A DNA stretch of 64,000 nucleotides from Tubiluchus corallicola (Eukaryota > Priapulida > Priapulimorpha > Priapulimorphida > Tubiluchidae). How positions within the stretch are numbered: the first letter of the stretch is position 1; each line of letters opens with the position of its first letter. The notes under the pieces were generated by a model. The model ran no database searches. It saw only the letters and a list, made by a program, of their open reading frames with translations, and was not told where the DNA came from. The position numbers and the translations under genes were made by a program. Of this stretch, positions 49,230-58,230 are shown one piece after another. The stretch covers positions 427,001 to 491,000 of the forward strand of contig JAQGDQ010000072.1 of the NCBI GenBank assembly GCA_030141605.1, written 5' to 3'.

Positions 49230-50410
49230 CTTCATACTTAACAACGTCTACTACAACCATTACACCATGTAGTAGAAATAGTTATTGTTTCCAAGGGCAG
49301 TTGGTGTGAACGCAGTCACTGAAGCGAATATTTTGAAAATTCTCAATCAAAATTATTATGACAAATATAAAATATGTACAGTAACTTTGTTGCAAAGATT
49401 AAATGGACAGAATGGTGTTAAGTCTTGACAACAACTTTCACTACTGTCACTAGAAATCTAGAATTAAACTGAAAGACTAACTGAACACGAAACACGAACA
49501 TCAATTCAAATCAAAGTTTAGTTAAAATGTATGACACGTGCAAAATTACATATCTAACGGAACGTGTCGGGTGCACATGTACTGGGCAAAGTACTCTTTA
49601 AAAAGACAATCACAAGTCTTTAATACAGTTAATGCGTTAATGCAGCCCTTTGATGGCTTATTTTTCAAACCGATTGTAGTTGTTTGTGGTTGTTACATGG
49701 TCATGCTGCCGCTGTAGTTGCTTTTACTGTAGGTGGTACGGTGTGGGTGGGGTGGTGTAGTGAGTCGTGTGGTTGATGTGGTGTAGTGTGGATGACGTGC
49801 GCAGGTAATATGGGTTGTGTGGTGTGAGTGGTGCGAAAGTTGTTGTAGGTTAATACGGAAAATTCTTTTTACGGGAGTTTGCAAGTTAATATTAAATACC
49901 CAAAACAATTAAAATTACATTTCCTTATTATTTTCATATAATTCGCACAATATATAGTAAAAAGGGTAAAGTTATATTGCATTTTTTGAACAAGTATATC
50001 ATTAAAACACCTCAATTCTAGATAAGCTTTGGAGGGAAAACAAGAAAAACCAGAATCCTTTGCCAATTTTTTGAGTAAATAAAGAAGAATGAACAAACGT
50101 GCATGAATGTGTGATCAAATCTTACAGCTTTTGTTGCTACGGCATGTTAACTGCATTCACAGCTGCAATTATGATTATATTTTTTAATTCCGTGTCCTTG
50201 ACTTGGGTTTGCACAAAAGCTAGCCGAATGTTCAGCAAAACCCGCCAAACGAAATAGAAAGAGTTGATGCTTGAGTGTAATGCGTTGCTTAATTATTTTT
50301 GAAACATCAGATGCTATAATTATCTAAAGAAAAGCAACACTCAGAAACATAATAAACAGTATTATTTTCGTTTCCATGATTTACTAATACTGTCGTTGTT
50401 GTTGTAGTTG

Positions 50411-50477
<67 letters not shown>

Positions 50478-53400
50478 TGTTATTATGCTGTGGCAATGCT
50501 ATGACAGTGTATAAAATCGTGCCTCTTATGTGGCAGATTTTTGCCTTTGGCAAATTTTCTCGATCTACAAACACGTAAACAAATAAAACATTCCCAAACT
50601 TATTGGTACAATTGATACTATGATTAAATAGTTTGGCTATTCCATAATGTTTGCGTTATAGTTGAAAATATCGTTAGGGCGAGGTCTAATAATCTAAAAT
50701 TTAACAGTAGAATGCTTTATCATGACAATAAATACCCAGAGGTTCTTTGTTCGCAAGCACACGGCAATACATAATCTATAAGAGTAATCACTAATCAGTA
50801 CAAATAACCTCAAATAAGTAAAATGACATTCTATTTTCTAGCGTACTATCTCAATAGTAATTTGTAAATATAAATTCTTCCACAAAACGTGATAAGGCAA
50901 AGCACTATGAGAGATCCGTATGAGTGAAAGGCTGGCCGAGAGACGACAGGATTAGTTATTAAATGCTCAATGATTCTTTTAAAACGTAAAACTAGATTAA
51001 AACATGAAAAAGCAGTACACAGATTAAAAAAAATCATCGCTTAAGAGGCGTTCACACTAGCGAATTTTCTCGCCAAGTAACAAGACAGCGTGTGTTACTT
51101 GGCAATTGACAGCGTTGACAATTAGTGTCAGAGAGTTTGCAATTCATTTGCGCGGGTTTGCTGTCAAGAAGAAAACTCGCTAATCTGAACGCGCCGTTGT
51201 ATTTAAACCAGGAACAACGTGATCAAATTATGGACAATACCTTAATAAAAATTCAGCGCAAGGTAAGCCAAACTGTATTTTAGCCTTACACAGTGACAAG
51301 CCAAAAGTTTAGATCATATTCGAACAGCGTTTTTGCCTACCACACTAATTTCATGTTACAAAAACCAGACTCAATGCAGACTGAATTATGGCTGGTCCCG
51401 CAGCATAAATAAGTTATGAATTATGATTAAAATGCTTAAAACTACTTTTCAACGAAAATTTATGTTAATCTAAGGAGTCTTCAAAGTTTCCAAAAGTAAA
51501 TAATAAAACCGGTTTCTTTAAAATGAAATCGACGTTAGTAGCGGGCCAGCAAAGAGTAAAGAAAACTATTCAAATCACGTAACAGAGACCTTATTGCGCG
51601 CTGTGAAACTGCCATCCATCAGCTTTAAGAGATAAATTTTAAAATCATGTTATAAATGAAAAACGAAAACTAGTACAGTGTTTCTAAGTTATGATCAGTT
51701 CGTCCTACGCACAAGTTTTTTAAAAATAAAAACACGACAGGTAAAGGGTAATAAAGCAAGACTGTGAATGAAATAAACATGAGCGGTTACGTAAAAATGG
51801 ACTAACAGTGTTACATTTTTAAAACCATTTTCGCAATCCTTCCTTTCAGACAAGCTCATGTTATAAATTTATAATAAATAATTTTGAACTTAAATGAAAT
51901 AAATAATTGATAAAAGTTTAATAGAGATAACTGAGACATTCGCGTTTTAATAAAAAAAAAACTCGCTTTCTGCTGTACGTTTAGGAACCGGTAACTTTAA
52001 TTTTATTAGCTCAAAGAACAGGCAATACAGCAAACCAGTACGCCAGTAAACTAAATAGAGTATACGTGTACATCGTAAAAAGAAAAAACTAATTTGGTAA
52101 CAGCTAGAATTCCCCCTACGGTTTCTGTCTGAACAATACTTGTGAAAACTACACAAGAGCATGGCATGGTTTGATAATCCCCGGTCGTTTTACTGCACTA
52201 ATTACAGCCAACTTGCCCCACTTAACTTTTAGTCTAAACACCTTTTACTTTTTGTTCAAATACTATATACAGAACGCTTGATCGCCGATTTAGAGCGAAC
52301 TTAACTATTGCGAAAAATTTCAGAAACGAGTAAGTCTACAAGGAAACACCAACAACCAAAGTAGCTTAAAAGTGTAGCAGATGTCATAACCTTAGTTGTC
52401 ACCCTATTTAATGTTTCTCTCGTTTTTCTGCTCAGGGCATGGCAAAGAGAATTTCCAAAGACATTTAACACGTAACCGGGAAATTATTGTAAAAGATGTT
52501 ATAGCCAAAGTTTGGAATTTCTGTCTGTCTGTTTGTTTGTCCGTCGAGCCATTATTAGCCAGCCAACTTGTAAATCGATCAATAATGCCAAAAAATTTTG
52601 CATGGTTTCGCACTTATTATACTTTGCTCGCTAACAAAATATGTTAACAGTAATTATTAGAGGCCACCTAATACAACGCATATGCTCCTGATCACGAAAT
52701 ATAAATAAGCACTTCTTGGATGGCGAACAGTCACCCGATAGCCACTCGCGTTTTTCCGTGTTTTAATTATGGCATGATTAATAATCTGCTATACAAGTTG
52801 CTATAGAGAATAGTGGGTTGTCGAGCTGGTGAATGGGTGAGTGAGAAGATATTTATTAAAGTGACATGTTTACATCAATCATACCTTGCAATCATTTTTA
52901 CGGTTGTATGCATGACAAAACTTCAGACGTGTAAGTTAAAAAAATCGTTCATATCACATCATTCTATACAAGGTACAAAAACACCTAACACATCTAGAAA
53001 AGGTTACACAAATCGACAATTACTGCTTACAAAATACAGGATTATATGCATATATATTTTGCTTACAAAATGCCTTTTGAGGCACGAATTTCGTATAAAG
53101 TAAGTATGGCTAACTAAAACATCACTATTCATAATAAAAGCAAGTATTTCAGTATTCACCAGCTGCATGAAATTTTGTTCAGTGCTACTACATTTTTGAA
53201 ATAAGTCCCTTCTTTGTGCAAGTCAAAATGGCAGTCAAGAACGAAATGTGCGTTGTTCTCCATCTCACTTAAATCACACATTTCACATATACGTTCCCAC
53301 GGAGCAAGCCCGTAGACTCGGCCAATCTCAATTCGTAAAGGCAAAAAGCCCCTTTTAAACTGACATAAAAATGATTTTTGTGATCTAGTTAACGGTATAT

Positions 53401-54053
53401 GTAAATGGAGTTCCGTATAAAAACCTCGCTTGGAAAGTTGAAACGTTCTAAATTTTGGTTTAATATTAACCCGGTGATTTTCTCCTACTTCTCCAACTGT
53501 CCTTTACTGGCAATTCAATACCTGGCACTAATACCTAGTTTGCACTTACAGACTATTGCGACATGTAAAATGGTACTAAAACTCCACAGCAGTCAATCAG
53601 ACACCATTCTACTACTCGTTGCATGAATATGAAAATAACATACAACAATAAACGCATTTTCCAGGTGGCAAAAATGTGGGTTCAAACAGGTATCGCCCTA
53701 GGCTGCTCGTAGCTGCCTAATTACAGCTGTGCAAAATTGTTAAGTGAATACAAGCGGATCATTTACTGTGAAATGATGCTATAGTTAGTAAAGAAAACAC
53801 ATTACCTAAACGGTGGTGTTTCGCCGTCAGTGAACTCTCCTAGTGCCAGATTATCTAAAGTGTTGAAATCGTGAGTCAAGTCAAATGCATGTCTTACGAT
53901 CTTGCTGTAACGTCGTCCTTGCCATTTCAGTACTTGGTTGATGTTGAAGAGGAGGTAACCGGGTTGAAAGAGAAGGGCCATGCCGTTACGATGAGCTTCC
54001 TCCTTCAAAAGCTCACCTCTGCTTCTCCAACTGTCCTCCGGTTTATTGTACAT
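23903..54053 (-). CDS. SSH: Slingshot cofilin phosphatase (whole gene span)
   Basis: Fifteen exons join without a phase conflict into 1534 codons (human SSH2 about 1423). Slingshot dephosphorylates phospho-Ser3 of ADF/cofilin at F-actin. Domain order: SESYFAVKGAA motif (about 84-95), SSH-N domain (about 111-300), DEK_C-like helix pair (about 312-350), dual-specificity phosphatase domain (about 351-491) with VHCKMGVSRS at 433-442, giving Cys435 and Arg441 of HCx5R, and upstream VYDEEETELL with the general-acid Asp. After it, LWRSKSD holds Trp500, matching human Trp458, an F-actin contact. The long Ser/Thr-rich tail contains WSPGIVKR and ends KTHPLTKLKRCGFYNTM; human SSH2 has WYPGSVRR and ends in NPFYNTM. 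One alternative first exon is seen. The symbol is given at family level; invertebrates usually have a single SSH. Confidence 0.93.
24665..24830 (-). repeat. Retroposon 3' end fragment
   Basis: In SSH intron 14. Minus-strand reading runs CCCTGCAAATAGAGGG ... GAATAAAAGACTTATCATA and on into an AT-only tail, like a retroposon 3' end with a poly(A) signal. The 16-mer is shared with 6364. Confidence 0.35.
24998..25049. repeat. (AAT)n/(CAA)n microsatellite
   Basis: AAT units followed by CAA units and AAT again, in SSH intron 14. Confidence 0.9.
25386..25548 (-). CDS. SSH: SSH exon 14
   Basis: Acceptor CACCCCTTTTAG, donor GTAATT, phase 0 to 1. It encodes VLESLNKDLLLPRA and DKDMLRLIREVGRSLVG. No motif is named for it, but it is amphipathic and likely helical. 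Confidence 0.75.
25871..26196 (-). CDS. SSH: SSH exon 13
   Basis: Acceptor TTTTTTTTAG, donor GTCAGT, phase 1 to 0. It encodes a low-complexity Ser-rich linker with no family motif. It is included because both splice signals and phases fit and the frame stays open. Confidence 0.75.
26334..28025 (-). CDS. SSH: SSH exon 12 (large tail exon)
   Basis: A 1692-bp exon, acceptor AATTTTGCAG, donor GTAAGT, phase 1 to 1. It encodes about 564 residues of acidic, Ser/Thr-rich, probably disordered tail. Recognisable blocks are PRVASVRDIVQEFE, WSPGIVKRQKMDYEEK (human SSH2 WYPGSVRRATLEFEE) and RRTQSLKIG. Size and tail similarity fit the long Slingshot isoform. Confidence 0.92.
29277..29503 (-). CDS. SSH: SSH exon 11
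   Basis: Acceptor TTATTATTGCAG, donor GTAAGC, phase 2 to 1. It encodes SKHRNNSLWRSKSDMDLA (human SKQRHNKLWRSHSDSDL) and then Ser-rich sequence. It includes Trp500. Confidence 0.93.
29819..30019 (-). CDS. SSH: SSH exon 10 (HCx5R active site)
   Basis: Acceptor TGCTGTTAACAG, donor GTATGG, phase 2 to 2. It encodes KVLVHCKMGVSRSAS with catalytic Cys435, then GWSLEKAINYVKSKR and FMRQLEEYQGILDA, the end of the phosphatase domain. Confidence 0.97.
30510..30662 (-). CDS. SSH: SSH exon 9 (general acid Asp)
   Basis: Acceptor TTTTCTTTCAG, donor GTAAGA, phase 2 to 2. It encodes ISHILNVTKEIDNFF and NIRVYDEEETELLHHFNEAH. The Asp of VYDEE is the expected general acid. Confidence 0.95.
30869..31044 (-). CDS. 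SSH: SSH exon 8 (DEK_C and start of phosphatase domain)
   Basis: Acceptor CTCTTTTTAG, donor GTGAGT, phase 0 to 2. It encodes LRTELEKAMKMNL, IDEEMIVILRQM and IFDYLYLGSEWNASN, the entry to the dual-specificity phosphatase domain. Confidence 0.95.
31785..31878 (-). CDS. SSH: SSH exon 7
   Basis: Acceptor GATATTTAG, donor GTAAGT, phase 2 to 0. It encodes IRVKLKEIMMTVDLEEVTSK; human SSH2 has IKTKLREIMMQKDLENITSK. Confidence 0.93.
32607..32801 (-). CDS. SSH: SSH exon 6
   Basis: Acceptor TTGTTTACAG, donor GTAAGT, phase 2 to 2. It encodes SALQALNRACDLAQLHNYFP and EWYAMDEV. The LHK actin-binding motif of human SSH1L falls at LNR (225-227). Confidence 0.93.
33178..33246 (-). CDS. SSH: SSH exon 5
   Basis: Acceptor GAACATTGCAG, donor GTAAGA, phase 2 to 2. 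It encodes GFVLHVSTDRTHMLKPVSVQ then AMW; human has HIFKPVSVQAMW. Confidence 0.93.
33590..33730 (-). repeat. tRNA-like SINE fragment
   Basis: On the minus strand, TTTGATTTGTAATCCAAAG forms an anticodon-arm-like hairpin with TGT in the loop, followed by ACTGGTTCAAATTCAGC, which resembles a T arm and B box. The 5' half does not fold into a D arm. An A-rich stretch follows. More likely tRNA-derived SINE debris than a gene. SSH intron 4. Confidence 0.3.
33987..34174 (-). CDS. SSH: SSH exon 4
   Basis: Acceptor TTGCATTTCAG, donor GTAGGT, phase 0 to 2. SSH-N domain: RRRYLVLVACNGKQDTEE, ILGVDY and TKIVLDGDG. Confidence 0.93.
34175..35590. other. SSH intron 3, unassigned part
   Basis: AT-rich intron sequence upstream of exon 4 with no recognised gene, TIR pair or long repeat. 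Confidence 0.5.
35590..36755 (+). mobile_element. 5'-truncated non-LTR retrotransposon
   Basis: An intact 255-codon frame (35637-36404) begins just after the RT catalytic box: KTEFMVISPKS upstream, then VKFLGITVDNKLTWDEQ, LIYKSLILPHYLYGCTLL, LNTMQNYALRLIHGYSKKT and AIHLWNLLPSEIKQI, the usual C-terminal region of CR1/Jockey-type ORF2. YADD is absent, so it is 5' truncated. AATAAA at 36729-36734 and a TA-rich tail mark the 3' end. It sits in SSH intron 3, antisense to the gene. The unbroken frame suggests a fairly young insertion. Confidence 0.88.
36848..36888. repeat. (AG)n microsatellite
   Basis: About 40 bp of GA dinucleotides with one GTGAG interruption, in SSH intron 3. Confidence 0.9.
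37115..37122. promoter_or_regulatory. Palindromic CRE motif TGACGTCA
   Basis: A perfect cAMP-response element octamer in SSH intron 3, about 3.6 kb downstream of the alternative first exon. A single match to an 8-mer can be chance. Confidence 0.2.
37619..37663. repeat. 23-bp tandem duplication
   Basis: Two perfect copies of a 22-nt unit starting AAATGGGGAAAATGCC, offset by 23 bp. Confidence 0.85.
38815..38879 (-). CDS. SSH: SSH exon 3
   Basis: Acceptor TGTTTTTCAG, donor GTAATT, phase 1 to 0. It encodes GDLQHHLQSMANLLRPEDTL, very close to human SSH2 GDLQQHLQAMFILLRPED. Confidence 0.93.
39835..39962. repeat. (ATA)n and (ATGATA)n compound microsatellite
   Basis: ATA trinucleotides, then a run of ATGATA hexamers, then ATA units, in SSH intron 2 just downstream of the alternative first exon. 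Confidence 0.95.
40510..40693 (-). CDS. SSH: SSH alternative first exon
   Basis: ATG at 40693 (in-frame TAG eight codons upstream), then 61 codons rich in Lys/Arg (MIHIKSPRTQ ... KKKIDKRFVKRF ... LQHRHDSK) and the strong donor GTGAGT in phase 1. Exon 2 has the same exit phase, so this exon can splice directly to exon 3 and replace exons 1-2, giving a 1484-residue form with a basic N terminus and no VKGAA motif. Evidence is frame, phase and donor only. Confidence 0.55.
40694..42797. other. SSH intron between exon 2 and the alternative first exon
   Basis: This would contain the promoter of the alternative transcript. CACGTG occurs at about 41843-41848. No TATA box near 40.7 kb and no open frame of interest. 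Confidence 0.4.
42798..42883 (-). CDS. SSH: SSH exon 2 (SESxFxVKGAA motif)
   Basis: Acceptor TTTTATTTCAG, donor GTAGGT, phase 2 to 1. It encodes FSESYFAVKGAAIILPPNDY, the counterpart of human SESFFMVKGAALFL. Confidence 0.9.
42884..49130. other. SSH intron 1, proximal part
   Basis: More than 6 kb of AT-rich sequence with short TA tracts (about 42946-42965) and a small GC-richer patch at 45840-45990. No retroelement frame with clear motifs; an isolated YGDTDS hexapeptide is discussed in the findings. Confidence 0.5.
49131..49229. repeat. (CACACG)n/(CA)n microsatellite
   Basis: Hexamers of CACACG type grade into pure CA dinucleotides over about 100 bp. Confidence 0.95.
49715..49850. repeat. 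GT/GGT-rich cryptic simple sequence
   Basis: A strand-biased stretch of GGTGT, GTGGT and GTGTGG units with almost no C on the plus strand. It is not a regular tandem array. Confidence 0.6.
50407..50476. repeat. (TTA)n microsatellite
   Basis: About 23 TTA units preceded by GTTGTT units, in SSH intron 1. Confidence 0.95.
51046..51195. mobile_element. Short MITE with imperfect TIRs
   Basis: The left end AGGCGTTCACACTAGCGAAT and right end (complement GGCGCGTTCAGATTAGCGAG) are inverted repeats extending through TTTTCT. About 150 bp long. TTAA occurs at both flanks (51041-51044 and 51203-51206), though not immediately at the right TIR. Superfamily uncertain. SSH intron 1. Confidence 0.6.
53150..53470 (-). 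mobile_element. Non-LTR retrotransposon C-terminal fragment with zinc finger
   Basis: An open minus-strand stretch reads RTFQLSKRGFYTEL, QFKRGFLPLRIEIGRVYG and then ICEMCDLSEMENNAHFVLDC, ending SCSW and stop. The CxxC ... HxxxxxC finger after LPLRIEIGR is the standard C-terminal end of a group of animal LINE ORF2 proteins. It lies about 340 bp downstream of putative SSH exon 1. Confidence 0.75.
53806..54053 (-). CDS. SSH: SSH putative exon 1
   Basis: An open frame of 82 codons from ATG at 54053, with an in-frame TAA five codons upstream, ending at donor GTAATG in phase 2. That phase fits the next exon. The protein (containing NGMALLFQPGYLLF) has no similarity I recognise, although vertebrate SSH N termini are also poorly conserved and begin MALV. 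It could be non-SSH sequence 11 kb upstream. Confidence 0.4.
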
Positions 54054-57000
54054 GTGGCTACGGGTTTAGTTTCTCCAAGTTCACTTCAAACTGACTGACG
54101 CCAATTTTCATGGTTTTCGCACTTTTTAATTTCTGTTGAGGTCAGTGATAATAAGAATAAAAATTATGATATTGTAGCCGCTCACCAATCTGATCAGTTT
54201 TAATCATGACACCTTTAGCAGATTACCAGTCACACTTTATTAAATTATTATGCATAATTCAGGTATAAAAGAACACGTGCACCAAGTAGGTTATAGCTGA
54301 AATGTAAAAGATTCTAAAAAATCAGTTTAACTTAAGTGTACCGACATCATTTGAGAAAAATATGTACAAATGATTGACAGAAAAACACTGCTGCAACAGC
54401 CATCAGGTCTCAAACATTACTGTGCTACAAAAGAGCATCAGTATTTCGTGATTAAGTGAACACTAGCAAAAAGACAAACTGCATAAACCATTAACAATTC
54501 CTGCAAGATATGCAAACAGTTTTGACTAATGTAGTTTCGATTCCAGCTGAACATGAGCAAAATTAATGAAGCTGTCATATCGGCGACGTCCTTTGTAAAA
54601 TTTTACTTACTGTCGATTCGGCGTCGAAAAGGTCTTTGACCTGCGTAAACCACAGCGTAGCTATTCATTGAGAACAGTATTTACTGTGGATGCTGCGCTT
54701 ATCATTCAATCCAGTGTATATAGAATGAACCACAAAGGAAGCGACATTACCATTGGAAAAATAACAAGCAAATTAATGGAAAATAACAGACCTATAAAAC
54801 GGAGCACATTAATCTAAGCTAAAAAACATTATCACAAACATAACAATGCACCACAACCGAAATTCCCGCAAAGCATTTATCAAACGCCGAATCCTTGTCC
54901 CGTTTGAACCTATATTCTCCGGAGAAATTCTACTGATCCTCAAGGCAAAAGTCTCAGCCATTGATACTCAGGAGAACCTGCTCATGCACCCCCCCTCCCA
55001 CCATCCGTCCAATGTGATAGATTTGATTGGGTTGGATAGCGACTTTGGAGTTTTCTCACAATAAAATTTATATTGCGACACTACAGTGCGTTATACATGT
55101 AATAACCCTTTCCCTTAGTATTAAAGATGTGCTAAGAGTTATTGGTTTGGCCATACAGAAATTTTTTGACACATTTTAGTCATTTTACGCAGGACGTCTG
55201 CCTCCTGTCACAAGTCGGGGTTTTTAATTAAATTTGCAGGTGTAGTGTTGTTAAAGTGCAAGTGGCCAGTCATTGACCATGAAGAAGAAAACATTTCAAC
55301 TCATTGGTCCTTGCTACCCTGGACACGGTGCTCATCACGCTACAATAAACAGTTAAGTATTTGTCAAATACATCTCTTGCATGCTTGTCTTTGTTGCTAA
55401 CAGACATTGTATGAAGGGTATTGATAATGTCAGAAGATACTGCATACTGACGTTCCACATTGCTAGTGGTGTGACGGTGAGTACATGAAGAAGACTGTGG
55501 GCGCTGAGGTCGTGGGATCAATGAAGTGGGTGCTGAGTTTATGGGTAGCAAGTTTCAGAATCATCGAATATGCACTATTGTCCACGTAGTATATCAGTTT
55601 ACTTTGCTTAGGTGACCAGCCATCTGGATCTTCCGGGATATAAAAGAAAATTTCCAATGCCTCCGAAAAGACACGCAAATTTTTCGTGATTCACACACAC
55701 AAAATTAAACAAACAGAGCGCCCACGCAAATTACTGTTTTAGGTGCTTGTCGTTTACATTGCGTACGCGCACAGAACCGCAATTTAAATGCTAAACCTTT
55801 TTTCTGCGTACGCAAAAGCACATTCCCATACATATCGTAGAGTTTAGACTTGTCTGTAACAGAATGAGCCTAGACACAGTCACAGAGATTTTGCAAGACA
55901 GGTGTGGGTTGAAACAGCTTTTGAGGTCAATAATGAAGAACAAGTATTTAGTTTCTGATATCAATTTTACCTTTTTCACTATATCAGTTTTTTGCTAAAC
56001 ATTTTCATACGCTATTGTCAAAGAATTTCGACTGTTCCGTTGATCTATTGCTATTGCATGTATAGTTACAATTGTAAGAAACAAACCACTGTCAACTGTA
56101 TAACATAAAAGCTGCTTTTTGTTTCAACCTATCAAAGTGAATATAATTATAAGTCAGACAAAAAATTGCAATATACGAACGTGCGAAATTTGCAAATCAA
56201 GTAAAATTTGAAAAGTTGCAGGTTAAATTCTTAAATAACTTGGGAACTGTTTTTATTTCTTATAAAACTTCTTGCAATGTACACGGTTTTCACTTGCTGT
56301 ATCGCCTATTTGCCCTTTCTTATACACTACTAAAACGAAATGAATGTTTTTTTCTCTTAGATAGTGACATGTCTCGCTTTCGAGCTAAGATTTTTGCCAC
56401 AATGTAACACGAATACTACGTAATGAGTGGAAAAAACTTATGGGTCCACATAAACCGCGTGGATAGAAAAATGTGTGTACAGTCAAAACGGTGAGTTTGG
56501 GACAATTCACCTCGCCACGCCGCGTTGTCAACCCATGGCGGAATCTGAGGCAATTCACTCCCACACTCTCCGCGGTTCATCCCCCACCCCTGGAGGACGT
56601 CAGGGAAAATCACTTTCACAAGGTGGTCATCCTAACCTTGCTTAAACGTCAATATTTTCGTCACAAGTTTAGAGAAAAGTTTTTGTGGATTTCGCAATAG
56701 TTTTCAATAAATCCAGGTGACATGGTCATAAAACGAACAAGATAATGTCAGTCTCCAGACAAATGGTTCTGAAATACACCAAAGATGTTCTACCTTCTCA
56801 TAAAAAATCTCCTAATGTCGATGGATTAGACAAATAGCCCTACTAGTATGGAATAAGCCCAATGCGATTATTAAAAAGATTAACAGTGAGAAAATTTGTA
56901 AGAAAACAGTAAGTAACAGTATTATAAGTCTTGTAATTACACGAAGCAGAAGCAAGCTGAGGAAAGTATACCTTCAAAGGCTTTTATGCTACACCGTTTG

Positions 57001-57750
57001 ATTTACGGGTGAATAATTTATAAGTGCCCAGCTAAGTTTGACAATCATACACACAAAACTATCAAAGAACAGCAGTAAACGTAAATTAAGAAAAACGAGT
57101 AAAAGCGCGAGGTAAAAAAGTTGTTCAATACAGATCGCACAACATCACAGTTAGGTCACCAAACAGTTCCACGTATTCCGTGAAAATTGAAACTGTCACT
57201 GTGTAGCAATCCTTTAAACTTAACGCAAATTTACACAACTTCAGTGAACATACTATTGTTACCACTCTAACCAACACAACCAGTTAGAAATCACTGCTCA
57301 AGTGCACACACGCAACTATGGGGCCTCTGGCATTACTTGCTCTACCATGCTCCAATAAACCGAGCACCTTATTGGTTAGAACAGGCAATGATACTGATAA
57401 ATGCCACAACAGAAATTAGCACTAATCACTTACATTTTACTCTCTACCTGCCAAGGACTAGTGACAACAACCAGTATTTAAGCCTAATCACCCACGTGGT
57501 ATAATAACACAGGTGAAACTGCCATTTCCCTTACGATTAAGTGCATTACGACCTTAGTTTAAACTGGAGGCGTTTACGGCACAAAGATCAGTTTTGCTTT
57601 ACTGAATCAAATGAATCCTTCAATTCTTGCGTTGAACATAATCAAAAGAAAGACCCCGAGGTTTTCTTTGTGAATTGACCACTTAATGTGAGACGTTTTT
57701 AGCTACTTTCTTCCAGTCAGACACAAAAATCTGCCCTTCCCTTGTCTTCC
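54054..57750. other. Sequence upstream of SSH, no recognised gene
   Basis: The SSH promoter, if exon 1 is right, would lie here. There is an unassigned pair of overlapping minus-strand frames at 55270-55678 and a GC-richer patch at 56440-56640. No splice-bounded exon with a known family match was recognised. Confidence 0.5.
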
Positions 57751-57754
57751 CTAA

Positions 57755-57884
57755 TAGGCCGTTTACACGGCCATTCAAAACACTGTTATTCTTGAGTTTG
57801 CCAGTGTAGAATGACCGTGTGGATACCGAGAAATGACCGTGAAATTTGATCGTTATACTTTTGAAGGACCGTGTCGACTAGGCA
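57755..57884. mobile_element. Short MITE with imperfect TIRs
   Basis: The left end TAGGCCGTTTACACGGCCAT and the complement of the right end, GCCTAGTCGACACGGTCCTT, are inverted and both run into CAAA. About 130 bp, no coding capacity. It sits just before a retroelement fragment. Confidence 0.55.
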
Positions 57885-57956
57885 TTACACTTACAACTCC
57901 AGCGATCACGATTAATGGTTTTCTGAATTAACTTGTAAATAAAAATAGTGAAATTG

Positions 57957-58230
57957 CCGGACCATCCGCATTAAAGAGATTGCAAAAGCTGCTTATAAAA
58001 CAGTAAAAATATTGGACAAAGCTTGTCCTCAGTATACCCATAATTTAATTACATACAAACCATTGTTCAGGGAGAACAGTACTTTCATACCTCGTTATAA
58101 TACTGTTAGTTTTGGCAAATAATCCTTTAGATATAGAGCAGCCCAAACCTTGAACAAATTTGTCAAATTCACTTAGAAAAGCTCAAGATTACATTCAATT
58201 CAATAAAAAACTTAATGGTGTTGTGTGTAA
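57957..58230 (+). mobile_element. Non-LTR retrotransposon C-terminal fragment
   Basis: It reads IRIKEIAKAAYKTVKILDKA, NLITYKPL, STFIPRYNTVSFGK and, after a stop, SFRYRAAQTLNKF. This is the post-RT region (PRYNTVSFGKxSFRYRAAQxWN) of Jockey/CR1-like elements. Broken by stops. Confidence 0.7.

Noticed and set aside
49045-49309. Thr-His repeat frames
   Set aside because: Translations of the CACACG/CA microsatellite.
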